Of a stretch of DNA of 8,927 nt, positions 1 through 4,650 are shown piece by piece. The position numbers and the translations under genes are program-made. The notes beneath the pieces were generated by a model. It did not search any database. It was not told the DNA's origin and saw only the letters and a list, made by a program, of their open reading frames with translations. Every line of letters begins with the position of its first letter. Position 1 is the stretch's first letter. The DNA comes from an uncultured Collinsella sp. (GTDB lineage Bacteria; Actinomycetota; Coriobacteriia; Coriobacteriales; Coriobacteriaceae): the NCBI GenBank assembly GCA_902495525.1, contig CABUXL010000067.1:1-8927 (forward strand), read 5' to 3'.

Positions 1-28
1 AAGAAAAGGACCCCTTTGCAGAGGTCCT
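1..28 (-). terminator. Duplicated intrinsic terminator (downstream copy)
   Basis: An exact copy of the terminator at 155-182. Read on the minus strand it is a perfect 9-bp stem (one G-T pair) closed by a GCAA loop (7-28), followed by a T-rich run that reaches the window edge at position 1. It follows the orphan tRNA 3' end at 42-59, so it was probably copied together with it. It may still end any transcript that reads through the first terminator. Confidence 0.75.
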
Positions 29-41
29 AGTCAATTCAAGG

Positions 42-59
42 TGGCGGGGAAGGGAATCG
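42..59 (-). pseudogene. Orphan 3' end of tRNA-Phe
   Basis: These 18 bases equal the 3' end of the intact tRNA-Phe gene at 196-268 (half of the T-loop, the T-stem 3' strand, the acceptor 3' strand and discriminator A). The sequence upstream on the minus strand (60 onwards) gives no matching acceptor, D or anticodon arm, so this cannot fold as a tRNA. It is best read as the tRNA part of a duplicated attachment site. Confidence 0.75.
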
Positions 60-154
60 CGTCCGCGCGCTGCGCGGACGGACCGCTGCGGCGCTTACGC
101 GTTTACTCAGCTCCGCGCCCTCACGGGGTTCGATTCCATGTGGGGGCTGCATAA
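60..154. other. Unique 95-bp spacer between the two tRNA-end repeats
   Basis: No gene is visible. The spacer contains a perfect inverted repeat at 60-80 (9-bp arms, 3-nt loop, almost all G/C) and a weaker GGCGC/GCGCC pair at 90-94 and 115-119. On the plus strand, 124-140 resembles a tRNA T-arm: GGTTCGATTCC with a poor stem containing one G-A mismatch. No partner acceptor stem is found, so it is not called a tRNA. The stretch could be what remains of an integrated element or of a second tRNA; this is inference. Confidence 0.4.
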
Positions 155-182
155 AAGAAAAGGACCCCTTTGCAGAGGTCCT
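155..182 (-). terminator. Intrinsic terminator of tRNA-Phe
   Basis: On the minus strand, 13 nt after the tRNA, AGGACCTCT pairs with AGGGGTCCT (9 bp, one G-T pair) around a GCAA loop (161-182). It is followed by TTTTCTTT. The GNRA-type loop, strong stem and T-run are standard for a rho-independent terminator and define the end of a short monocistronic tRNA transcript. Confidence 0.85.
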
Positions 183-195
183 AGTCAATTCAAGG

Positions 196-213
<18 letters not shown>
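155..213. repeat. 59-bp direct repeat, copy 2 (overlaps tRNA-Phe 3' end)
   Basis: Identical to positions 1-59 with an offset of 154 bp. This copy is joined to the intact tRNA, so it would be the tRNA-proximal attachment junction if the pair comes from integration. See copy 1 for the interpretation. Confidence 0.8.
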
Positions 214-268
<55 letters not shown>

Positions 269-279
269 ATTTGAGGTGT

Positions 280-294
280 GCCTTGTTTCAAGGC
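280..294 (-). other. Small hairpin in the tRNA-Phe 5' leader
   Basis: GCCTTG and CAAGGC form a perfect 6-bp inverted repeat with a 3-nt loop, lying at the expected transcription start and about 11 nt before the mature tRNA 5' end. It would form at the 5' end of the precursor, in the part removed by RNase P. A role is not known; it may protect or shape the leader. Confidence 0.45.
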
Positions 295-300
295 TTGATT

Positions 301-328
301 AGTATAACCAAGGACGCGTTCCGGTCAA
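301..328 (-). promoter_or_regulatory. Promoter of tRNA-Phe (sigma70-type)
   Basis: On the minus strand a -35 box TTGACC (323-328) and a -10 box TATACT (301-306) are each one base from consensus, with a 16-bp spacer. Transcription should start near 294, about 26 nt before the mature tRNA. An A/T-rich element lies just upstream. This is the strongest promoter I can see in the window and fits a stable-RNA gene. Confidence 0.8.
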
Positions 329-333
329 CCGAG

Positions 334-351
334 AATTTTAAAAAAGTTTTT
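334..351 (-). promoter_or_regulatory. UP-like A/T-rich element of the tRNA promoter
   Basis: The minus strand reads AAAAACTTTTTTAAAATT directly upstream of the -35 box, at about -42 to -59. This has the A-tract, T-tract, A-tract order of the bacterial UP element that binds the alpha-subunit C-terminal domain of RNA polymerase. It stands out because the surrounding DNA is GC-rich. The function is inferred from position and composition. Confidence 0.55.
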
Positions 352-391
352 GAGCACAGCCTCGGTTCTATAAATCGGCACGTCAGAGGCA

Positions 392-679
392 TCAGCCGGC
401 AGCAAGAAGTTTTTCACTCAGAGCCGCACGGGCAAACTCACTTGGCGTCATCCCCTCGGCAGCCGCCCGTCGACGAATGGCCTCCTTCATTCCCAGAGGA
501 ATCTTGACCGACAGCGTTGCCGTCCCCTCACCTGAGAGCGGGGGCCGTCCACGCACGATCCCACCAACGGTGTGTTCGCCATCCGGAAACTCTCCGCGCT
601 CGTACGACTCGCACCACGCTTCAATCATTTCATCCGTTACAACCTGACCATTAGCGGCCGTATACGTCTTGCCCATCAT
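392..679 (-). CDS. Ribbon-helix-helix antitoxin of a toxin-antitoxin pair
   Basis: Predicted 95-aa antitoxin. The C-terminal half looks like a ribbon-helix-helix (CopG/MetJ-type) fold: a strand TLSVKIP at about residues 55-61, then helix 62-75, the turn GMTPSEF and helix 78-91. In such antitoxins this fold dimerises, binds the operator and contacts or precedes a toxin-neutralising segment. Here the N-terminal 50 residues, acidic and Gly-rich with the signature GRPPLSGEG, are the likely toxin-binding part (inference). The ATG at 679 overlaps the toxin stop by 4 nt (ATGA). A second ATG directly after it (676) is equally possible and has slightly better spacing to the AGAGGGG ribosome site inside the toxin gene. 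The pair is probably autoregulated through the inverted repeat at 968-982. The exact family is not recognised. Confidence 0.75.
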   Translation of the reverse strand: MMGKTYTAANGQVVTDEMIEAWCESYERGEFPDGEHTVGGIVRGRPPLSGEGTATLSVKIPLGMKEAIRRRAAAEGMTPSEFARAALSEKLLAAG

Positions 680-942
680 CGACCCCTCTGCCGAGCTCGC
701 TCGATCTCTTGCCAGAATTTCTTCTGAACCGGAGACAGGGCATGAATAATGAGCCATCCACGAATTAGTTCGACCGCAACAAGCTCCACACTTCGACCAT
801 CTGGAAGCCATCCAATGGCAAGCCATCTCGGCGGCTCGTCCTCCGACTCGCGGCGAATGCACTCAGTAACCGCGAACCAGGCACCAAGCACCTGCTTTTC
901 CGTCAAGTGTTTTTTGGCGTTCGGATGGATCTCAACATCCAT
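676..942 (-). CDS. BrnT/RelE-like toxin, putative
   Basis: Predicted 88-aa protein, first gene of a toxin-first pair. The layout resembles BrnT-type ribonuclease toxins of the RelE superfamily: an N-terminal helix with HPNAKKHLT, a helix AWFAVTECIRR, then strands PRWLAIGWLPDGRSVELVAVELIRGWLIIHAL (about residues 38-69) and a C-terminal basic helix. The strand pair with a central DGR turn and a strand ending in HAL is BrnT-like; similarity is by eye only. If correct, it would cleave mRNA when the antitoxin is lost. The start at 942 is fixed by a strong GGAGGAG 7 nt upstream; longer forms in this frame only shadow the DUF192 gene. The stop overlaps the antitoxin start. An unrelated DNA-binding or hypothetical pair remains possible. 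Confidence 0.65.
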   Translation of the reverse strand: MDVEIHPNAKKHLTEKQVLGAWFAVTECIRRESEDEPPRWLAIGWLPDGRSVELVAVELIRGWLIIHALSPVQKKFWQEIERARQRGR

Positions 943-949
943 GCATCTT

Positions 950-956
950 CTCCTCC
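950..956 (-). promoter_or_regulatory. Ribosome binding site that sets the toxin start
   Basis: GGAGGAG on the minus strand lies 7 nt before the ATG at 942. A second ATG at 946 lies only 3 nt after it and in another frame that stops almost at once, so the site selects the 88-aa toxin start. Confidence 0.7.
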
Positions 957-967
957 ATCTTACCAAA

Positions 968-982
968 TTTCGTATGACGAAA
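968..982. promoter_or_regulatory. Inverted repeat, putative toxin-antitoxin operator
   Basis: TTTCGT-ATG-ACGAAA is a perfect inverted repeat with 6-bp arms, 26 bp upstream of the toxin start. It overlaps the candidate -10 box. Ribbon-helix-helix antitoxins bind short palindromes at their own promoter, so this is the obvious candidate operator; the binding is inferred. Confidence 0.5.
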
Positions 983-997
983 GTCCGCCGTCGCCAA
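969..997 (-). promoter_or_regulatory. Weak candidate promoter of the toxin-antitoxin pair
   Basis: TTGGCG (992-997) and TACGAA (969-974) are spaced by 17 bp on the minus strand. The -35 half matches consensus at four of six bases and the -10 half at only three, so the call rests mostly on spacing, position just after the DUF192 stop and overlap with the inverted repeat. The pair could instead be read from the pilus operon, whose last gene ends at 1002. Confidence 0.35.
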
Positions 998-1001
998 TCT
1001 C

Positions 1002-1361
1002 TTACGCCGGCACTTGTTGGAGGGCGGGAGGTGTAGCGAGGATTGAAGGGCGTTCCAATACCGCCCAGGCACCGGGACAGGAACACATGTGCCAAGGACG
1101 GACGTTTTCGTAGCGCGCGAGGATATTGCCGTCGCGATCGATGAAGGCGATGTCGATGGGATAGGCCATAAAACACGTATGGACCGAAGAGCAGCGTGGA
1201 AACGCCATGACGAGCGGCAGGCCGTTGGCGGCAACCGGACGCCGTCCCAGCATGCCGCGCAGGCGCACGACAAACGACTCCGCCACCACAAACTCGGCCG
1301 GCGTCCAACCCAGCCTATTGAGTGCCCGCGCGTAGGCGATGTAGGACGAGACCGCGGTCAC
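1002..1361 (-). CDS. DUF192 family protein, last gene of the pilus operon
   Basis: Predicted 119-aa protein. The core matches DUF192: RLRGMLGR (residues 33-40), SVHTCFMAYPIDIAFIDRDG (59-78), where the usual motif is SVHTxFM..PIDVxFLD.DG, and VRPW...CPGAWAVLE (87-103). The family is a small beta-barrel domain of unknown biochemical role and is often found as a single gene or near secretion loci. No signal peptide or membrane helix is visible, so this version is probably cytoplasmic. I place the start at GTG 1361, which overlaps the stop of the upstream pilin gene as GTGA and has a G-rich ribosome site (GGGGGTGG); an in-frame ATG at 1382 has none. Overlap with the TadE-like gene implies coupled translation with the Tad operon. 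Cysteines at residues 57, 63, 93 and 95 are a feature I cannot assign. Confidence 0.85.
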   Translation of the reverse strand: MTAVSSYIAYARALNRLGWTPAEFVVAESFVVRLRGMLGRRPVAANGLPLVMAFPRCSSVHTCFMAYPIDIAFIDRDGNILARYENVRPWHMCSCPGAWAVLERPSILATPPALQQVPA

Positions 1362-1834
1362 ATGACCACCCCCGGACGCCATGGATCGACCGTCACCGCA
1401 CGCTCGTGCGACAACGTTGTCGGCGCCCCCAGCGGAACGCCAGCGATGCTGAGAGAAGTCGGCCACGGCTCATAGTGCATGGTGCAGGTGTAGGTCCTAA
1501 ACGTACCGGATAGGGAGAGCAGGCCACCATCCGATGCCTCCGCGCCTTGCTCGCTCGACACTTCGATCTGCAAGTCATAGCCTTCCATGGCATTCAGAAT
1601 TTGAGTCTGAACCGTCGCCGAGGCATCGGCAGAGCTCTCGTCACCCTCCCCGCCCGGCGCCACAGCGTGCGCCAGCACGATGTCGGGCACCACGCGGTCG
1701 AAGCGCGCGACAGCGCTGGCAAAGACCATGACGTTGTACACGATGAGCGCCAGCACCAGTAAAACGGGCGTAACCACTGCCATCTCCACCGTCGCCTGGG
1801 CGCGCTCCTCGCGCAGACGTATGCGGATACTCAT
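1358..1834 (-). CDS. TadE-like minor pilin (second copy)
   Basis: Predicted 158-aa prepilin-like protein. The N-terminus carries a short basic leader, then REERAQATVEMAV and a membrane helix (about residues 16-41). By alignment with the other pilins here, cleavage would fall after Ala12 with Glu at +5. The remaining about 115 residues are predicted extracellular. They contain an acidic stretch (GGEGDESSAD) and one Cys in a TYTCTMHYEPWP segment. TadE/TadF-like proteins are minor, pseudopilin-like components of the Tad system processed by its prepilin peptidase. The ATG overlaps the stop of the TadG-like gene by one base (TAATG). The stop overlaps the DUF192 start. A TadF assignment is possible; sequence alone does not separate them. 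Confidence 0.8.
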   Translation of the reverse strand: MSIRIRLREERAQATVEMAVVTPVLLVLALIVYNVMVFASAVARFDRVVPDIVLAHAVAPGGEGDESSADASATVQTQILNAMEGYDLQIEVSSEQGAEASDGGLLSLSGTFRTYTCTMHYEPWPTSLSIAGVPLGAPTTLSHERAVTVDPWRPGVVM

Positions 1835-3987
1835 TACGACCCCCCGCCCAGAGCGCCAACCAGCGTGGCGACATCGACGGTGAGTGGGATGGAGCCGCCG
1901 CCGGGCAGAGGAATCTCCGCAAGCGTGAACACCGTACCGCTAATGGTGCGTTCGACTTGATATTCCAATGCCTCGCAAAGCGCCTTGGGATCGGTCACGC
2001 CCAACGGAATACCTCGCAGCTTGTCTTGCGCTTGAGAGAAACCAGCAATGTCAGACCCCGGACTCTTAATGACGTTGGCGGAATCGGTCAGCACTGGCTT
2101 TCGCAGGCGCAAGTCGCACGGCTCCAGACCCAACGCCGCCACGGACGCCGAAACGGTATCGCCGAGCCACGATGCGATGGAGCCCAACGCGCCGCTGCCC
2201 CCTCCTAGGCCTTTAATCATCTCGTCCATAAGTTCGTCGGCCGAACCTTGGATATCACCGTATCCTACGAGCAGCCGTCCCCAAACATCCATGACGCCGT
2301 CGAGCACGCCGGCAACGCCGCCCGAGCGTTCCTTCAATGTCGAGAAAAATCGCGAAAGCACGTTGTTTTGCGCCGTCGCCTCATCGGGCGCCAACACCGC
2401 GGCAGAGATAGCACCGCGATCGCCAAGCCTGACTGCCGTGTTAAACGAAGAGTTGAGCTCATCGGGGCTCGAGATGGCACCCGAAACCGCAAAGGCGACC
2501 ACGCCGTTGCGACCGGGCGGAGCGATACGCGGGCGCTCGCCCGAAAGCTCCTTGATGGCCTGGTCAAACGCATTGCCCGCACGGTCGGCCTCATCCTCGG
2601 TCTGACGCTCAAGTTCGAGTTCTTTGTTGCGGCATTTAACGTAGTCTTCCAGGGCGTCTTTGAACTTGTCAAAGTGGTATTCGAAGCCCCTTTCGACAGA
2701 AGTCGTTGCAATCGCAACGTACCCTAAAGACGACACACCGAAATGGCATTCGCTACACGTTTCGTGACCGTCAAAATCTGCGACGGATGCCAGCCCGCCC
2801 GGCTTTCCTTTTTTGTAATTTGGACAGTCAGTCCCATAATGCAAATAGGTAACTTTATCTACTTCACTCGTGGGCCAACGTGCATCGGTATAGAGTTCAG
2901 TCGTCCGCGCCTCATCTGGATTTCGCGGAAGGAAAGGGATGTGGGCGGAAACTTTGCCGTCCTTTTCAGTTATATATGCCCGCTCGACTTCTTCGCTCGC
3001 ATAAGCGAAGAACACCTTTCGTGCAGCAGAATCTGCCTGTTTTTCCGGACCCTCGCCAAGCGGTTTCTCATTTGCCAGGCGCTGGCGATAGTAGGCCTTC
3101 GCACGATCGAACGCCACTTGCGGTTCCCACGTAACGCTCGAAGCGTAATGCGGATTTTGAGCACCAGAAAGATCCGTTAGACTTTTCGCACGCTCCCACA
3201 TGCAAGAACAGCTGCTGACCGAGCCCTTGTCCGACCCACCACAATCCGCCAGCCAAGCGCGCTCTTTAGCCTTCGCCGTGTCCTCAGAAGCCTTCCGCAG
3301 CTCCTCGGCCGCACGCTCTAAATCATCCGATGTGTCTTTAATGGCATCGGTCGAGATCTCGGACCCCTCGAGCGCAGCGAAGTCCGACTCGGATGTCCTG
3401 GGCACGGCAAGCGCCGTACCGGTATAGGTCACACTATCGGTATCCTGCGCCGACACCGCCTGCGTGGCACGCGCGGCGATCAGATACGGCAGAGCCGTCT
3501 CGATTTTCTGTAAGCCTTCCGATGCGCTTTTGGCAAACTTGTTGCGCGTTTTAATGATCTCAATCCCGGTGTCGACCATATTGCCGGCAACTGGTTCGGC
3601 ACCCGGGATGAGGATGGCGACCAGGCCCGTCCCGATCGTGGCAAACCCCGCCAGGCCCAAACTCAAGATGCTCGCATCAACCACCGTGGCAGCCGTGTAA
3701 TAGGACGACACCACATTGGCGCCTGCCAGCGCGCCGCTATCGGCAGCCACCTGGGTGTCCCCCGCGCGCGACATGCTCCATATCGCCGCCGTCGACGAAA
3801 ACAGCAGCGTGAGCACCACCAAGATGACCACCGCAGAGGAAAGCGTGGTGTAGGCACCGTCTTCGATAAACAGGTCGATACCGGCTCGACCCATAAAGCC
3901 GCCTCGCTTGCGATGGCAGCTCGGACGGCGCGTCAAAACGCATCTAGACCAGAAACGCTTAATCCCATGCAGCAATCCACGAATCAT
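1834..3987 (-). CDS. Large TadG-like pilus-associated surface protein
   Basis: Predicted 717-aa protein. After a basic N-terminus there is a pilin-like segment EDGAYTTLSSAVVIL (residues 42-56) leading into one membrane helix (about 50-70), then ADSGALAGANV (82-92), which is typical of TadE/TadG-like proteins. The rest is predicted extracellular: a hydrophobic stretch at 104-128, charged helical, possibly coiled-coil regions at about 216-245 and 445-482, cysteines at 249, 260, 262, 388, 411, 414, 452, 624 and 671, and a Gly-rich C-terminus. There is no recognisable von Willebrand domain, unlike some TadG proteins. The usual Glu at +5 of the pilin motif is Ser50. I chose ATG 3987 because GGAGGGAG lies just upstream. 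The internal ATG 3894 (686 aa) has a weaker site. The gene overlaps TadE by 29 nt. Its centre (about 2600-3000) is lower in GC than the flanks. Likely an anchored adhesin-like or tip subunit; this is inference. Confidence 0.75.
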   Translation of the reverse strand: MIRGLLHGIKRFWSRCVLTRRPSCHRKRGGFMGRAGIDLFIEDGAYTTLSSAVVILVVLTLLFSSTAAIWSMSRAGDTQVAADSGALAGANVVSSYYTAATVVDASILSLGLAGFATIGTGLVAILIPGAEPVAGNMVDTGIEIIKTRNKFAKSASEGLQKIETALPYLIAARATQAVSAQDTDSVTYTGTALAVPRTSESDFAALEGSEISTDAIKDTSDDLERAAEELRKASEDTAKAKERAWLADCGGSDKGSVSSCSCMWERAKSLTDLSGAQNPHYASSVTWEPQVAFDRAKAYYRQRLANEKPLGEGPEKQADSAARKVFFAYASEEVERAYITEKDGKVSAHIPFLPRNPDEARTTELYTDARWPTSEVDKVTYLHYGTDCPNYKKGKPGGLASVADFDGHETCSECHFGVSSLGYVAIATTSVERGFEYHFDKFKDALEDYVKCRNKELELERQTEDEADRAGNAFDQAIKELSGERPRIAPPGRNGVVAFAVSGAISSPDELNSSFNTAVRLGDRGAISAAVLAPDEATAQNNVLSRFFSTLKERSGGVAGVLDGVMDVWGRLLVGYGDIQGSADELMDEMIKGLGGGSGALGSIASWLGDTVSASVAALGLEPCDLRLRKPVLTDSANVIKSPGSDIAGFSQAQDKLRGIPLGVTDPKALCEALEYQVERTISGTVFTLAEIPLPGGGSIPLTVDVATLVGALGGGS
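2989..3012. repeat. Perfect 9-bp inverted repeat inside the TadG-like gene
   Basis: TTCTTCGCT and AGCGAAGAA are exact reverse complements separated by 6 nt. In the mRNA this forms a 9-bp hairpin within codons for about residues 326-333 (FFAYASEE). It lies in the low-GC central part of the gene and has no T-run, so it is not called a terminator. Confidence 0.5.
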
Positions 3988-4495
3988 AATCTCCCTCCAG
4001 CCATTCGGGACGTGATTGATACGAGACATCGACCTTGAGCTCAACGTAGCCGCCCTCGGCGGTACCACCCATAGCCTGCGCAAACGCACCGATCACAGGC
4101 AACGGCTTGGCCTCGCCGGAAACGGACACGGACGAGACGCCGCCCGCATCGGCCCGGCTAAGCTCGACATCCCACGACAACGGCCCGCCGGCATGAAAGA
4201 TCGAAACGTTGGGCACTGCGGCAAGCCGGCGGCGGGTGAACTCCTTAAGATCGTCGTCCTCCGCCGTCGTCGTGGTCATGAGCCGCGCGGTCTCGGCGGC
4301 GGCAGACTCCATGACCGCGCGCGTATAAAGCAGGCACACCGGTTGCAGTGCGAGAAGGATGAGCGTCAGAAACGTCGGCAGCAAAAAAGCGGCCTCGACC
4401 GTAGACTGCGCCCGGTCCTCGCGCGCGATATCAATACAACGCGATGTCCTTAGCGCCCGCAGCGACGTCGATAACCGACGTCGAGGTAACGCCAT
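3959..4495 (-). CDS. TadE-like minor pilin (first copy), start uncertain
   Basis: Predicted TadE-like prepilin. The certain part begins at REDRAQSTVEAAFLLPTFLTLILLALQPVCLLYTRAV, a class III pilin-like leader and membrane helix. It continues with AAAETARLMTTTT and about 110 extracellular residues ending SYQSRPEWLEGDYDSWIAAWD. The start is unclear. The nearest usual codon is ATG 4495 (178 aa), but that lies 65 nt inside the preceding pilin gene and has no visible ribosome site. Without it the only options are near-cognate codons such as ATT 4435 (158 aa), which overlaps the preceding stop (ATTGA) and follows AAGGA by 11 nt. With ATT the leader would be nine residues, matching the short leader of the preceding pilin. 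The 3' end overlaps the TadG-like gene by 29 nt. The family call is firm, the start is not. Confidence 0.8.
   Translation of the reverse strand: MALPRRRLSTSLRALRTSRCIDIAREDRAQSTVEAAFLLPTFLTLILLALQPVCLLYTRAVMESAAAETARLMTTTTAEDDDLKEFTRRRLAAVPNVSIFHAGGPLSWDVELSRADAGGVSSVSVSGEAKPLPVIGAFAQAMGGTAEGGYVELKVDVSYQSRPEWLEGDYDSWIAAWD
3991..3998 (-). promoter_or_regulatory. Ribosome binding site that sets the TadG-like start
   Basis: GGAGGGAG on the minus strand, with GGAGG 6 nt before ATG 3987, inside the end of the TadE gene. It is much stronger than anything before the alternative ATG 3894 and is the reason for choosing the longer product. Confidence 0.65.
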
Positions 4496-4649
4496 GGGAT
4501 GCCGCCCGCTCAACCAGCGCCGCCAAGCGTCCATCGGTGCCAGCACGCCAAAGTCCCACAATCGCCAGCACGATCGATAGCAGCACCACCGTGACGATGG
4601 CGTATTCGACCGTCGCCTGGGCAGATTCCTCGCGCAGGACGTTATGCAT
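4431..4649 (-). CDS. Short Flp/TadE-like prepilin
   Basis: Predicted 72-aa prepilin. MHNVLREESA|QATVEYAIVT gives a 10-residue leader, Ala at -1, Glu at +5 and Tyr at +6, which is the Flp-type EY pair, followed by a membrane helix (about 14-34). The mature form would be about 62 residues. It has an extra polar tail (LAALVERAASHGVTSTSVIDVAAG) that the main Flp pilin lacks. It may be a second pilin subunit or a small TadE-like minor pilin; I cannot decide from sequence. Start ATG 4649 lies one base after the preceding stop, with GGAGG 9 nt upstream. The stop TGA lies at the junction with the TadE gene. Confidence 0.8.
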   Translation of the reverse strand: MHNVLREESAQATVEYAIVTVVLLSIVLAIVGLWRAGTDGRLAALVERAASHGVTSTSVIDVAAGAKDIALY

Positions 4650-4650
4650 T

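Larger units (their letters stand above)
1..59. repeat. 59-bp direct repeat, copy 1 (putative att site)
   Basis: Positions 1-59 are identical to 155-213. The repeat holds the last 18 nt of tRNA-Phe (T-loop to discriminator), the 3' flank and the intrinsic terminator. Identity stops abruptly inside the T-loop at 59/60. Repeats that begin in a tRNA T-loop and run through its 3' end are typical of attL/attR pairs made by tyrosine integrases; that reading is inference, because no integrase is in the window. The left limit is cut by the window edge, so the repeat could be longer. Confidence 0.8.

Noticed and set aside
117..150. A plus-strand tRNA or tmRNA 3' end
   Set aside because: The T-stem has a G-A mismatch and no pairing acceptor strand is present, so only a T-arm-like resemblance is reported.
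968..982. The inverted repeat as a terminator of the pilus operon
   Set aside because: The 6-bp stem is mostly A/T with only three T after it, too weak for an intrinsic terminator; an operator reading fits better.
749..1036. Plus-strand open frame opposite the toxin gene
   Set aside because: No ribosome site or domain; the minus strand has a well-placed start and paired gene.
943..1308. Extended N-terminus of the toxin frame
   Set aside because: The extra residues mirror the DUF192 gene in another frame; the strong ribosome site before 942 fixes the shorter start.
2048..2605. Plus-strand open frame of 185 codons opposite the TadG-like gene
   Set aside because: It is Ser/Pro/Arg-rich, has no recognisable domain and lies wholly opposite a real gene; a GC-driven shadow.
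2743..2757. CxxCH as proof of a c-type cytochrome
   Set aside because: A single motif in a TadG-like protein with no distal ligand region or cytochrome context; a metal or disulphide site is more likely.
4456..4495. Short direct repeat of GACGTCGA
   Set aside because: Two 8-bp copies in a coding stretch that encodes TSTSV; within chance for this composition.
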